Origin: Glaciecola sp. XM2
Lineage (GTDB): Bacteria; Pseudomonadota; Gammaproteobacteria; Enterobacterales; Alteromonadaceae
Direction: 5' to 3'
NCBI RefSeq assembly: GCF_018595715.1
Contig: NZ_JAHEOJ010000013.1
Coordinates: 31,679 to 95,678 of the forward strand
Length of the DNA stretch: 64,000 bases
Shown here: positions 42,991 through 52,489 of the stretch, in pieces
Numbering within the stretch: position 1 is the stretch's first letter
How the letters are laid out: the number at the start of each line of letters is the position of its first letter
Notes under the pieces: model-generated
Seen by the model: the letters and a program-made list of their open reading frames with translations, nothing else
Database searches by the model: none
Told to the model about the DNA's origin: nothing
Program-made: the position numbers and the translations under genes

Positions 42991-43734
42991 TTAGGCCTCC
43001 GCAGGGTTAGAGCTTGGGTTAAGTTGAGGATTTGGCGTGAGTATATCTTTTTCACGAGACTGATAGAGTGTGAAATCAGCTAACTGGCCATCAACGACTT
43101 GAATATTGCGAGGCGCTCGACGAGCAAGCTCTGGATCATGAGTGACCATCACAATGGTGGCACCGTCGCGGTTAATCTCTTCAAGAAGTTCCATTACTTG
43201 GCGCGCCATTAAGCTATCCAAGTTACCGGTAGGTTCATCGGCTAATAGAAACCGAGGTTGTCCAGCTAACGCTCTTGCGATTGCAACACGCTGCTGCTGA
43301 CCACCTGATAGCTGCTGGGGTAGATGTTTTGCTCGGCTACCTAACCCTACTTTTTCTAAGCACTCTTCAATACGACGCTTACGTTCTGCCGATTTAATAC
43401 CTCGGTAACGCAACGGTACTTCAACGTTTTCATATAAATTAAGATCAGGAATTAAGTTGAAGCCCTGAAAGATAAAACCAATCTTTTGATTACGTAAATC
43501 GGCACGTTGATTGTCCGACAACTGACCTACATTGACATCATCTAACAGGTACTCGCCACTACTATATCCTTCCAACATGCCGGCAATGTTTAAAAAAGTG
43601 GTCTTTCCTGAACCTGATGGGCCCGTCACGGCAATAAATTCCCCTTCGTTCACTTGCAAATCAAAATCACGAAGTGCGTGTGTTCTTACTTTTTCTGTTT
43701 GGTAAACTTTGCTGATATTTTTCATAGATAACAT
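42991..43734 (-). CDS. ABC transporter ATPase, MacB/LolD type
   Basis: A 247-residue ATPase with Walker A GPSGSGKTT (about 39-47), Q-loop region GFIFQGFNLIP, signature LSGGQQQRVAIARAL (about 142-156), Walker B FLLADEPTGNLDS and the H-loop VTHDPE. The sequence type is that of MacB/LolD/FtsE exporters. It follows the adaptor gene by 66 bases and precedes the first permease by one base. The C-terminal 20 residues form a polar tail. Confidence 0.95.
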   Translation of the reverse strand: MLSMKNISKVYQTEKVRTHALRDFDLQVNEGEFIAVTGPSGSGKTTFLNIAGMLEGYSSGEYLLDDVNVGQLSDNQRADLRNQKIGFIFQGFNLIPDLNLYENVEVPLRYRGIKSAERKRRIEECLEKVGLGSRAKHLPQQLSGGQQQRVAIARALAGQPRFLLADEPTGNLDSLMARQVMELLEEINRDGATIVMVTHDPELARRAPRNIQVVDGQLADFTLYQSREKDILTPNPQLNPSSNPAEA

Positions 43735-43800
43735 AGTGATGTCCTTAATAATTCGCGCTGATGTATTTGTTTTAATGTTTGTTATGGAGGCGGGTCTGCT

Positions 43801-45057
43801 TTAGTTAAGCAGCACCGATTCGCTCTCAATAAATTCGTCGTAATTTGAAATAATGATTTGGTCGTTAGCCGAAAGACCACTTAACACCTCAACTTCGCGC
43901 ATGCTTCTAGCACCTAGTTGAATATCGATTTTGGTGGCTACATCGCCTTCTAGTTTATAAGCGACAAACCCGCCAGCTTGAACAAAGCTCCCTCTGCGCA
44001 CTTTTAACACATCGGTTTTGTTCTCAAGTAAAATGCGCGCTGACAGCTGCTGATTTTGACGGATGCCCGCAATATCCTGCTGGTCAAAGCGCACACGGGT
44101 AGTGACCTCGCGATTAGTGACCTCAGGAGAAATGCCTGATAATTGCCCTACAATCTTCTGCCCGCCAATGCTAATTTCTACGGGCATACCTAGGCTCAAC
44201 TCATTCGCATAGCTTTCTGCTACATTTAATTCAGCTTCGTAAGCACTTAAGTCAACTAAAGTCATAAGAGGCGCATTTTGGGAAACCAATGAACGCTGTT
44301 GAGATAACAGGTTGCCCACCACACCATCTACCGTAGCGCGAATTTCCAAGTCAGTTGTTTTGCGCACTAACTCGTCTATTACCAGTGCTTGGCGTGCAAC
44401 AGTGCTGCGTGCGCTGTCTAACTCAAAAGCGAGGGTGTCAGTAGCCAACGCCACTTCTTGTTGAGCATGCTTGAAAGATAATTTGGCACGAGCTAAGTCA
44501 TCCACCGCTTTTTCTAAATCAATTTGAGAAATTAAGTTATTTACAATAGAAGCTTGCGCCCGGCGCTCCTCGCGCATGGCCGCCTGTAAATCAACTTCAG
44601 CCAAATCAAGGGTTTTGGTCAACTGTAAAGTTTGACGACGCGCATCGAGCTCTTGTCTAGCAAGCTCGCCTTCTAATCGTTGCATTTCAGAGCGCTCTTG
44701 CTTTAGCTGATTTTGCAATTGTGGGCTTTCTACGATTGCGACAACCTGACCAATAGTAACGGTATCTCCCGCCTGCACTTTTAATTCTACGTAACCTTGT
44801 TCAGGGCTATAAAGTTGTGGAGCATTAGCGGCGACTATGCGACCAGTGGCGGCTACATCGCGCACTAAATCCCCCATTTCGAGGGTGGCTATTTGCACGG
44901 ATGCTCTATCGATTGAACGATTAGCAGAAGGTGCACTAAACAACATTTTTGCCCCGATAAAAACAAGGCAAATAACCGCTATGACACTAAAGATAACTTT
45001 TTTGACATTCGACTTTGAGTCAATTTCGATGTCTTGTGCACTGGTATCCTGGATCAT
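43801..45057 (-). CDS. HlyD/MacA-type periplasmic adaptor
   Basis: A 418-residue membrane fusion protein with a cytoplasmic N-terminus (about 1-20) and one TM helix (about 20-41). A first half-lipoyl strand, a long coiled coil (about 110-235 with many Glu, Arg, Leu and Gln), a second half-lipoyl strand (LEIRATVDGVVGNLLSQQRS) and beta-barrel domains follow. It should connect the heterodimeric MacB-type transporter to an outer-membrane TolC partner, which is not encoded here. It follows the 29-residue gene by 13 bases. Confidence 0.92.
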   Translation of the reverse strand: MIQDTSAQDIEIDSKSNVKKVIFSVIAVICLVFIGAKMLFSAPSANRSIDRASVQIATLEMGDLVRDVAATGRIVAANAPQLYSPEQGYVELKVQAGDTVTIGQVVAIVESPQLQNQLKQERSEMQRLEGELARQELDARRQTLQLTKTLDLAEVDLQAAMREERRAQASIVNNLISQIDLEKAVDDLARAKLSFKHAQQEVALATDTLAFELDSARSTVARQALVIDELVRKTTDLEIRATVDGVVGNLLSQQRSLVSQNAPLMTLVDLSAYEAELNVAESYANELSLGMPVEISIGGQKIVGQLSGISPEVTNREVTTRVRFDQQDIAGIRQNQQLSARILLENKTDVLKVRRGSFVQAGGFVAYKLEGDVATKIDIQLGARSMREVEVLSGLSANDQIIISNYDEFIESESVLLN

Positions 45058-45070
45058 GATATTCCCTTAA

Positions 45071-45160
45071 TTAGTCGGTGATGCGCGTTTCGATCAACGC
45101 AATGAGGCCAGCAGACACAAGCACGGTGAGTGGAGCAAGAAGAAAGTAAGTAGCAATCAT
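45071..45160 (-). CDS. 29-residue membrane peptide, first gene of the sigma-54/ABC operon
   Basis: ATG at 45158-45160 (minus strand) is preceded by AGGACT at normal spacing and ends at TAA 45071-45073. The product is one hydrophobic helix (ATYFLLAPLTVLVSAGLIAL) with a polar C-terminus (ETRITD). It lies about 50 bases downstream of the predicted sigma-54 transcription start and 13 bases before the adaptor gene. It may be a small regulatory or structural subunit of the transporter, or the sensed membrane element. No family recognised. Confidence 0.6.
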   Translation of the reverse strand: MIATYFLLAPLTVLVSAGLIALIETRITD

Positions 45161-45221
45161 GTTTGAGTCCTGTTTAAGCTAAGCCGCATTAGAGCATTTA
45201 CATTGTAATTACGAAATATGA

Positions 45222-45238
45222 TAGCGAGTTTCATGCCA
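45222..45238 (-). promoter_or_regulatory. Sigma-54 (-24/-12) promoter of the ABC operon
   Basis: Read on the minus strand from 45238, TGGCATGAAACTCGCTA has GG and GC separated by exactly ten bases, the invariant spacing of -24/-12 promoters. Transcription would start near 45212. A sigma-54-dependent regulator is encoded in the same operon, which makes the match meaningful. Confidence 0.7.
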
Positions 45239-45293
45239 AACTATAAACTATTGTTTTTTAATGTTTTATTTGAATTAAAGGAAGGATTTTAAG

Positions 45294-45332
45294 TGTCCGC
45301 GGACAGAAAAAGTGTCCGCAGCGGACACTTTT
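45294..45332. promoter_or_regulatory. Two palindromic enhancer-type sites (TGTCCGC...GCGGACA)
   Basis: TGTCCGCGGACA (45294-45305) is a perfect 12-bp palindrome. The second site is a perfect 25-base palindrome at 45308-45332 with half-sites AAAAGTGTCCGC and GCGGACACTTTT around a central A. Both share GTGTCCGC half-sites. They lie roughly 80-120 bases upstream of the predicted start, ideal for binding the NtrC-type regulator. The longer palindrome also looks like a terminator for the transporter gene ending at 45416, so it could have a double role. Confidence 0.65.
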
Positions 45333-45415
45333 AAAATAGGAGAATAAATACCTGTTGTGAGCCCACGCTTATTGGACTAACACTTTGACGCGCCAGCAGC
45401 ATTTAACAGAGGAAA

Positions 45416-46933
45416 TTAGAAAGAAATTGCGACTGCGATACACATCGCCACTACTGCAACCGCAATCAATAGTAAAAAGAAACGCCATACAAACTTAAAC
45501 CAAACGCTCCAATCTATTCGGGCAACGCCTAAACATCCTATTAAAGACGCAGAGGTGGGAATAATTATATTGCTCAGCCCATCGCCTAATTGAAATGCCA
45601 GCACTGCTGTTTGACGCGTAATGCCAACTAGATCAGCAAGTGGGGCCATTAGCGGCATAGTGATAGCAGCTTGACCAGAGCCCGAAGCAACAAAGAAATT
45701 AAACACGGCTTGAAACATTAGCATTGCTGTAGCATTCACGTATGAACTGGTCTCGCCAATCGCGTTGCTAGAATAAAATAAAATAGTGTTCAGTACGCTA
45801 GGTGAGGTCACTTCGTCTCCACCTAGCACCAGTACAATTCCCTTGGCCATCCCAACAATCAGAGCCGCTGGCAAGAGGTCTTTCGCGCCTTGTTGAAAGG
45901 CATTGGATACCTCATTTGCCGACATCCGCTTGCCTATCCAAGCAACAAACCCAGCTACAACACCAATCGTAAAAAATTGACTCGCAATTTCTGGAATGTA
46001 ATAAGCATGCTGGGTCACGCCCCAAATAACCCAAATAATACCGCTGAAGAACACAAGCAATATGAGAGCGTCTAATTTATCGAACTGACTTTCTATTTGC
46101 TGTTGCTGCTTTTTAAAGAAATGATTGCTACTAATGCTATAGGAACGCTCGGGATTGGCCTTAACGCCGTACGCATACCAAAGCGTAAAGCCTAAGCCAA
46201 TTGCGGTAAATACGCACCATAGTGCCACCCTAAAGCCTTGCCCTGATAATAATGGCACGTCTGCTATCCCTTGGGCTATGGCTACCGAAAACGGGTTCAT
46301 CCAGCTTGTGGCAAATCCGATTTGCGTCGCAACATAGGTTATTAGTACGCCTGTAACAGCGTCGTATCCGAGTGCCACCATCAGGGGTACTAAAATAATG
46401 CAAAAGGCGATTGCCTCCTCGCCCATGCCAAAAATTGCGCCACCGAGGGAAAAGAGCACAAAAAATAGCGGGATCATGACCATGTCTGCGCTTTTTGTCT
46501 TGTCGATTAAAGCCAAAATGCCGTTGTTGATAGCGCCCGTCTGCATGACAATGCCAAACGCCCCGCCCACCACTAAAATAAAGGCAACCACCCCAACAGC
46601 AGAGCCATATTTATTGCCCGAGACCAATCCTTCAAAGGCGTAATTAAACGTACCTACCTTGTCCCCGGTCGCAAACAAAGGGGCTTGGCTGGCGCTAGCG
46701 TTTGCGTCATCAACGAATTGAAAGCTATCTTGTTTAATCAGCGTACGCGTGACTTGCTCGCCATTGACTTGTTTAACGACTTGCTCGGTTTGAAAATACC
46801 CAGCCGGAAGCACGTAAGTGAGCACCGTTGCCAGTACAATGACCATAAATAAAATAACAAATGCGTCGGGCATGCTAGAAAACGCGCTTTTCTTTTCTGC
46901 GGTTAGCTCCGTTTCTGTCGAAGTCTGTTTCAT
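45416..46933 (-). CDS. YfcC-type (DcuC superfamily) amino acid/C4-dicarboxylate transporter
   Basis: A 505-residue inner-membrane transporter with about 12-13 helices. The GEEAIAFCIILVPLMVALGYD and SWMNPFSVAIAQGIAD segments are characteristic of the YfcC group of the DcuC superfamily, annotated as basic amino acid or dicarboxylate carriers. SGSGQAAITMPLMAPLADLVG near residue 415 is also typical. It lies downstream of a TonB-dependent receptor with a terminator between them. With a cyanophycinase divergent from that receptor, uptake of Arg or Asp-Arg products is plausible (inference). Confidence 0.88.
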   Translation of the reverse strand: MKQTSTETELTAEKKSAFSSMPDAFVILFMVIVLATVLTYVLPAGYFQTEQVVKQVNGEQVTRTLIKQDSFQFVDDANASASQAPLFATGDKVGTFNYAFEGLVSGNKYGSAVGVVAFILVVGGAFGIVMQTGAINNGILALIDKTKSADMVMIPLFFVLFSLGGAIFGMGEEAIAFCIILVPLMVALGYDAVTGVLITYVATQIGFATSWMNPFSVAIAQGIADVPLLSGQGFRVALWCVFTAIGLGFTLWYAYGVKANPERSYSISSNHFFKKQQQQIESQFDKLDALILLVFFSGIIWVIWGVTQHAYYIPEIASQFFTIGVVAGFVAWIGKRMSANEVSNAFQQGAKDLLPAALIVGMAKGIVLVLGGDEVTSPSVLNTILFYSSNAIGETSSYVNATAMLMFQAVFNFFVASGSGQAAITMPLMAPLADLVGITRQTAVLAFQLGDGLSNIIIPTSASLIGCLGVARIDWSVWFKFVWRFFLLLIAVAVVAMCIAVAISF

Positions 46934-46980
46934 AATGCGTCCGTCATTTGTTTTGCTGCGATTGGTTAGATGATACTTAT

Positions 46981-47007
46981 AAAAAAGGCGGCAACCTATG
47001 CCGCCTT
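46981..47007 (-). terminator. Rho-independent terminator of the TonB-dependent receptor gene
   Basis: AAGGCGGCA (46985-46993) pairs with TGCCGCCTT (46999-47007). On the minus strand the stem is followed by a run of six T at 46986-46981. It lies just after the receptor stop at 47015, so the transporter downstream probably has its own promoter. Confidence 0.88.
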
Positions 47008-47014
47008 CAGGTTA

Positions 47015-49933
47015 TCAGAAGCGATAGTTCACAGATACTGTAAATCGTCTTCCAAATGGGTCATGGTTAAAGCTGTCGTACCCTCTAGAAGATCCATAAG
47101 CTACAGGAGCATCTTCATCGAGTAGATTTTCAATGCGCAGTCTGACATCCATTTTGTCAAAATAGTAGCCAGCGCTGAAATCGACAGTTGTCCACGAAGC
47201 AACGTCTCGCATTTCATTCTCATCAAGCTGGCCAAGATCTAACAACTCATCAATCTCTCTGCCTCTAAGCCCCTGTACATCATCTTCATAACTACTAGTA
47301 TAAAAAATAGTAATACCGGCAAACCAATCATCTTGCACCCAGAATATTTCTGCGTTACCTACATTCTCAGGGTATTGATAAGTGCCTGCAAGCTCTTCAA
47401 TGGCATCAGACCCTGGAATATTGCGCTCAAAGCTAATGTAATGTGTTCCGCGCAACGAGAGTTCTAGCTGCCCTTGGTCAAAAACAAGCGCATGGAAAAC
47501 AGAAAAGTCCAGCCCGCTGATTTCTTGAGTACCGGTGTTATCGAGCAACAACACGTGATCTCTAAACAACGGTAGCTCTTCAAAGCGCGGGTTTTCAAAA
47601 GTAATCCACTCGTCAAGGATTTGGCTTAAATTTGCACCGTCATCTTCAATGGTGTTACCCGCTGCATCCGTATAATCACAAAGGAACGGGTCATAGCTGA
47701 TCCCTCTTTCGCCTTCAGGCACCAAACCACAATGGCGTAACGATGCATCGGTTAGTGCGGCCGCCAATACACCGGTCATATTGGTATCAACTAGGTCTTG
47801 GTGATCAAACGACCAATAGTCGATGGTCAGGTCAGTATTTTTCGTTGGGCTGTAGGCAAAACCTACACTGAACGACTCAGACTCTTCAGGCAACAGGTTT
47901 GGATTGCCCAGCTCTAGCACATTGTTTCCACGAAGCGAGCCCGCACCTTCACAGTATAAATTTGCAATCGTTTGATTTGCGCCACAGTCAAAATCAGCAG
48001 TTGTCGTGCGCAGTTGCACACCCGCTTGGGTCAGTGACGGCGCTCTAAAGGCTGTAGACCATGATGCACGTAACACCACCGACTCAATAGGCCTATAGGC
48101 AAAGCTTACCTTTGGATTAAAGCTGCTACCAAAATCGTTATAATCGTCAAAACGACCGGCAAGATTTAACTCTAGCGTGTCTGAAAGCGGCACTAAGAAT
48201 TCGGCAAATGCTCCCCATTGCGTTCTATCTGCTTGAGACAAGCTAGAACCAAAGCCAAAAACATCCACCAAGTAGTCGTTATCGGCTCGCGCTCTGGCAT
48301 TAAGTGACGGTATATCTGATATTTCTTCTCTTCGAATTTCTGCACCAAACGCAGCGCTCACTAAATAGCCGTTAAGTTCAAACAACTCACCGCTAATAGT
48401 GGCATCCCACCCATACAAGGTACTTTCGCCGTCGCGAGTCGGTCGCTCTTGGGCTAAATCTAAGATTGCACGATTGTCAGAGGTATTAGGAAAAAACGGA
48501 TTGTACATACCAAGCAATGACCCACTTGAACAGCTCAGGCTATCGGTATCCTCATCGTAGTTCGCAATATTGCCATTTGAGCAGAGCTCTCCTGCAATAG
48601 CAGCATGGTATTTGAAGCGATTATAAATGCCCTGCGTTGCCACTTGTTCAGAGTCTGAGCGAGACAACGTGATACCGCTTCGCCAGTCCCAATTGTCAAA
48701 ATTACCGCTTAACTCAGATACTAAACGCATGGCCTTGGTATCAATCTCAATAGTACGCGGGTCTGAAAACCTCGCGTCGAAGCTAAAGCCAAATAGCTCT
48801 CGACCAGCGGGTGTATCAAATGGGTCGATAAATAAGTCATCGACCGTGATAAAGTCTGGCGAAAGGGTGTCCAACACGGACTCATCCACAAACGGACCCT
48901 CTCTATCATCCACCTGGTTGATAGGCGCAGGCGTTGAAAATGAAGTAGACGAAGTATCGGTATAAATAAAATTAGTGGTCCAATCTATGTCGCCAAGGGC
49001 AAGCGCATAGTTAAAGCCAATCGATGCACTTTGCAGCGGGGTTTCTAAATAATCATCCTCATTGGAGTAGTAGGCACAAATTTCTTCGCCAAATTCGGTA
49101 GTCACAAACGGTGTGGCGCAATCTGGATTGCCTATTTCATTACCCGAACGTACTGAATTGAAGTAAATGTTAGGCGTATTCTTAGGCAAATATGAATAAT
49201 TGCTTGTCAATACTGGCGTTGCAGTGCTGTTACGGCTGGTTGCTTTTACTGCTTTGCGGTCAAAATAATCCGCAAACACAGACAAGTTACCCCCTCCTAG
49301 AGCAGTACCATAGAATGCTTGAAAGCCAATTTCACTTTCATCAGCCGAGACTTCTGACTGGCCATACTGTGCGCTTAATTCAAAGCCTTCAAAATCATCT
49401 TTCAAAATATAGTTGATAACGCCTGCGACAGCATCAGCACCATAGATTGCGGATGCGCCTGTGGCGAGTATTTCAATTCGCTCAATCGCCGCAAGAGGGA
49501 TGCTGTTGATATCGACAAAGTTCTCTGTGCCTGAAGCAAAGGAACTCGCAGCAATGCGTCGACCGTTTATTAAAGTTAGGGTGGAAGATGGTCCCATGCC
49601 ACGCAAGGCTGCAGCAGCCTGACCAGCGGGTGTACTGGTGGAGGTCGCGCCGCTTTGAGCGGTATTAAACGTGCCGGTTCCGCCGCGGGTTTGATTAACG
49701 GTACGCAGTAACTCTGTAAGGTTTAGCGCACCTGAACGTTCAATATCTTGTGCGCTGATTACAGTGAGGGGTTGCGAGCCTTCAAGGTCGACACCGCGGA
49801 TGTTTGAACCCGTGACCTGTATCACTTCTACGGCTTCTTGTTCGCTAGGCTCAGTCGGTTCTTCTTGTGCGTTTACAACGATGCTGTGGCTTAAATATAA
49901 ACCGCATGCAATGGCGATAGGGTGCAATTTCAT
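47015..49933 (-). CDS. TonB-dependent outer-membrane receptor
   Basis: A 972-residue receptor with a signal peptide (about 1-22). The plug domain (about 40-170) shows VIQVTGSNIRG, the TSTPAGQAAAALRGMG and LINGRRIA stretches and IERIEILATGASAIYGADAVAGVINYIL. The remaining 800 residues form the 22-strand barrel, ending in the aromatic RFTVSVNYRF. The type resembles the large receptors of marine bacteria for oligosaccharides or peptides rather than siderophores. Located divergent from the cyanophycinase gene, which suggests uptake of its products. Confidence 0.95.
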   Translation of the reverse strand: MKLHPIAIACGLYLSHSIVVNAQEEPTEPSEQEAVEVIQVTGSNIRGVDLEGSQPLTVISAQDIERSGALNLTELLRTVNQTRGGTGTFNTAQSGATSTSTPAGQAAAALRGMGPSSTLTLINGRRIAASSFASGTENFVDINSIPLAAIERIEILATGASAIYGADAVAGVINYILKDDFEGFELSAQYGQSEVSADESEIGFQAFYGTALGGGNLSVFADYFDRKAVKATSRNSTATPVLTSNYSYLPKNTPNIYFNSVRSGNEIGNPDCATPFVTTEFGEEICAYYSNEDDYLETPLQSASIGFNYALALGDIDWTTNFIYTDTSSTSFSTPAPINQVDDREGPFVDESVLDTLSPDFITVDDLFIDPFDTPAGRELFGFSFDARFSDPRTIEIDTKAMRLVSELSGNFDNWDWRSGITLSRSDSEQVATQGIYNRFKYHAAIAGELCSNGNIANYDEDTDSLSCSSGSLLGMYNPFFPNTSDNRAILDLAQERPTRDGESTLYGWDATISGELFELNGYLVSAAFGAEIRREEISDIPSLNARARADNDYLVDVFGFGSSLSQADRTQWGAFAEFLVPLSDTLELNLAGRFDDYNDFGSSFNPKVSFAYRPIESVVLRASWSTAFRAPSLTQAGVQLRTTTADFDCGANQTIANLYCEGAGSLRGNNVLELGNPNLLPEESESFSVGFAYSPTKNTDLTIDYWSFDHQDLVDTNMTGVLAAALTDASLRHCGLVPEGERGISYDPFLCDYTDAAGNTIEDDGANLSQILDEWITFENPRFEELPLFRDHVLLLDNTGTQEISGLDFSVFHALVFDQGQLELSLRGTHYISFERNIPGSDAIEELAGTYQYPENVGNAEIFWVQDDWFAGITIFYTSSYEDDVQGLRGREIDELLDLGQLDENEMRDVASWTTVDFSAGYYFDKMDVRLRIENLLDEDAPVAYGSSRGYDSFNHDPFGRRFTVSVNYRF

Positions 49934-50293
49934 AAAGTTGTCCTTTGATCTTCATGCGCAACAGACTCACCAGAGCGTGCGCAATAAAACGATTATTAAG
50001 TTGGATAGAACTAGGGCGGCGCGCAGGGGCACCTTATGAAATGCTGGGGTTACTCGTCGAACCACTCCGACAAGTAAAAGTTTTGATATAGATACGCGCT
50101 CAAATTAGCGGCTTTTTTTATCATAATGTCTCTTTGAGAATCATTTTATGTTCACGCCACTTACTGTGACTTTCATTTGAAAGATATCACAATACATTTG
50201 CGTAAGCGTGTTTGCTTGTAGCCTTCCCGTTTTGGTTCAAACGCCAATCCAATGCGTTATGCATTTGTTGTATTGCGCGCCGAATTAAAGCGG

Positions 50294-50323
50294 TTGACAT
50301 ATTTAAAGAATTAACACTACTGT
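50294..50323 (+). promoter_or_regulatory. Sigma-70 promoter-like sequence upstream of cyanophycinase gene
   Basis: TTGACA (50294-50299), an 18-base spacer and TACTGT (50318-50323) form a reasonable promoter pointing to the gene at 50432. The region from 49934 to 50431 contains no gene. Near 50131 a TTTGAGAATCATTTTA stretch is weakly Fur-box-like but not convincing. Confidence 0.4.
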
Positions 50324-50431
50324 AAAAATAAGTCAACTTTCTCGAAAGCTAAAATTTGTAGACTATGCTAGTTTCAAGTGTGTTTGGTCGCGCAAAAAGA
50401 AGAAAATAAACGATTAGGAATTATAATCCAA

Positions 50432-52276
50432 ATGCAAATACATCTGCTTAAATATGTAAAACAACGATTAGCCGTTTTCTCTTGCGACCAACGCGTCACC
50501 ACGCGACGATCACGTTGCTTGTCGAAATGCTTATTGCTCACCGCAACGCTTATCACATATACGTCATCAGCGATGGCAAATTCGCCCACAGAGCAATTGC
50601 ATATTGAGCAAGACAAGCCTTACCAATTACTTTTGGCAGGAGGGTCCTTAAGCACCTGCTCAAGCTATTCCACACGAAATTGTCGTGGGCATAATTTTGA
50701 TGATTCTGCCAAAACCAGCATCTTATATGAGGTTAACAAAGCCTCACTAGATAGATTAGAAATATTTTTGCAAAATTCAGCTTTCGAAGATGTTTCACTT
50801 ACGCTCACTCCAATTATCAAATTGCTACGGAAAGAGCCGAAAGAAGACGCTCTAACACGTCGAGAATTATTTGCTCTGTTTGAAGAAATCGACATTATTG
50901 AGCAGGTAGATGCACTTTCTGATAAACCATATTTTGCTTTGCTTGACCATTTGGAGAAAGCACAAATTAATCAAAATGGGCAACGCAAAAAAGAGGTCGC
51001 CGATGTGCTTAGCACTGAAAACCAATATTCAGTGCAGATTTATCAGCGCTTTGTGGATGAGGTAAAGGCGCTAGCAAAAGCGGCAAATCAACCTCCGCAT
51101 ATTCTCGTTGCAACGTCTTCGTCTAGAGACGCATTTGAGGTTGCAGATTTTTATGAGTCAGCGTTTACGTCTTTAGGCGTAAAAACGACTTGGTTGCCCA
51201 TCGACCAAGCGCTTATTACCGCGCTATCATCCGGCACTGAAACCGCTTGTCAACATTTGTCTCAGGTTCGCGCGCAGTTTGATTTGTTTGACCGAGAGCG
51301 TGTTTATCCGCAGCGAACCGCTTTGCAAACACAAGTATGTGACAACCCAGATATGCTGATGCAATGGGTACAAAACAGTCAGGGAATATTTTTTAACGGT
51401 GGTGACCAGAGTAAAACACTTGCCAGTTTATTTAGCCCCGATGGCCATGCAATGCCATTTTGGCAGGCAATTACCAATAAAGTCGGTGCGTTTGAGATGA
51501 TAGTGGGGGGCACTAGCGCAGGCACAGCAGTGCAAGCAGGCAGGCACTTTGCGCAAAAACCCATTCCTATGATATCGAATGGTACTAGTGAGTTCGCAGT
51601 GAAGCGCGGCGTATTCCCAGCTCTGGCCCCAAGCACACGATGTAATGACACAAGTTGCGATTCAGCACTGTTTGCAGATGATGTTACTTTTATGCCAACC
51701 GGCGGTTCAGGCTTATTTCAACTTGGTACTTTAGATACACACTTTTCTGAGCGCGACCGTGAGGGCCGCCTCATTGCGTTAGCCTTATCGACGCAAACAC
51801 CACTGGCTGCAGGCGTAGATGAAACAACCGCCCTTCTCTATTCGTTTAACGATGGTATTGCCAACTTTGAAGTAATTGGAGAGCAAGGTGTATTTTTTGT
51901 AGATGGCAACAATCATGCTCGCCAGCAAAATCTTAATCAAGGTAAATTAGCCTCTACCTACGCAGGCTATAGTCATTATTTGTTTTCGGGTAGCAGAGCA
52001 CGTTTTGAATTAGCCACGCAAGCTTGGCAGGTTACAAAAGGGGCTAACGCAATTGAGAGTCGCAAAAAACTAGGTGAAGCCGCAGCGGGCATATGGCGCA
52101 ACAGCACAAGGCGATACTGCGGCAGCAAAGAGATGACAAGTTGGCAAATTGATGGCGTTGATTATGTCATTGCTCCCGAGCCTGCCACGCAGTTTTTTAT
52201 TGACGCTGATCGTAAGCACTGTGGTTATTTGTATTTACCGTTTGTGGTGAGTGCGAGTAACGATATTGATTTATAA
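50432..52276 (+). CDS. Secreted cyanophycinase (peptidase S51 family)
   Basis: A 614-residue protein. The ATG at 50432, with AGGA upstream, is preferred over an earlier GTG at 50378. A long basic N-region precedes the hydrophobic signal core (KCLLLTATLITYTSSAMA). The S51 catalytic region is seen as GIFFNGGDQSKTL and the nucleophile in GGTSAGTAVQ. Cyanophycinases cleave the Asp-Arg storage polymer cyanophycin to beta-Asp-Arg dipeptides. An insert of about 100 residues after the first strands makes it longer than the cytosolic enzymes (about 270), as in extracellular relatives. Divergent from the TonB receptor. Confidence 0.85.
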   Translation: MQIHLLKYVKQRLAVFSCDQRVTTRRSRCLSKCLLLTATLITYTSSAMANSPTEQLHIEQDKPYQLLLAGGSLSTCSSYSTRNCRGHNFDDSAKTSILYEVNKASLDRLEIFLQNSAFEDVSLTLTPIIKLLRKEPKEDALTRRELFALFEEIDIIEQVDALSDKPYFALLDHLEKAQINQNGQRKKEVADVLSTENQYSVQIYQRFVDEVKALAKAANQPPHILVATSSSRDAFEVADFYESAFTSLGVKTTWLPIDQALITALSSGTETACQHLSQVRAQFDLFDRERVYPQRTALQTQVCDNPDMLMQWVQNSQGIFFNGGDQSKTLASLFSPDGHAMPFWQAITNKVGAFEMIVGGTSAGTAVQAGRHFAQKPIPMISNGTSEFAVKRGVFPALAPSTRCNDTSCDSALFADDVTFMPTGGSGLFQLGTLDTHFSERDREGRLIALALSTQTPLAAGVDETTALLYSFNDGIANFEVIGEQGVFFVDGNNHARQQNLNQGKLASTYAGYSHYLFSGSRARFELATQAWQVTKGANAIESRKKLGEAAAGIWRNSTRRYCGSKEMTSWQIDGVDYVIAPEPATQFFIDADRKHCGYLYLPFVVSASNDIDL

Positions 52277-52432
52277 GCTGCGATGAATAGTGGGCGATGC
52301 TCGTATCTATTTTACTAAATGACGGAGATGCAGATGAAAAATCAAGTGACTAATGTCTGTCAGCTTTTTTTACAAAGCACCGTTTGATAGGTCGCCTTAT
52401 AAACATAACCCATTGAATTAAAGAGATAATAA

Positions 52433-52489
52433 ATGACGGCGTGTTTTTTGCTTAACTTGATGCAAAATACAAACACAGGTTACAAGTAA
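52433..52489 (+). other. 18-codon upstream mini-ORF abutting the PEP-CTERM-like gene
   Basis: A short frame from ATG 52433, preceded by AAGAGAT, ends with TAA at 52487-52489 immediately before the next ATG at 52490 in the same frame. The downstream gene has a weak ribosome binding site of its own. Translation could be coupled through this leader. It could also be chance. Confidence 0.35.

Noticed and set aside
50131..50150. Fur-box-like sequence before the cyanophycinase gene
   Set aside because: Only one half resembles the Fur consensus, and the receptor looks like a polymer or peptide type rather than a siderophore receptor.
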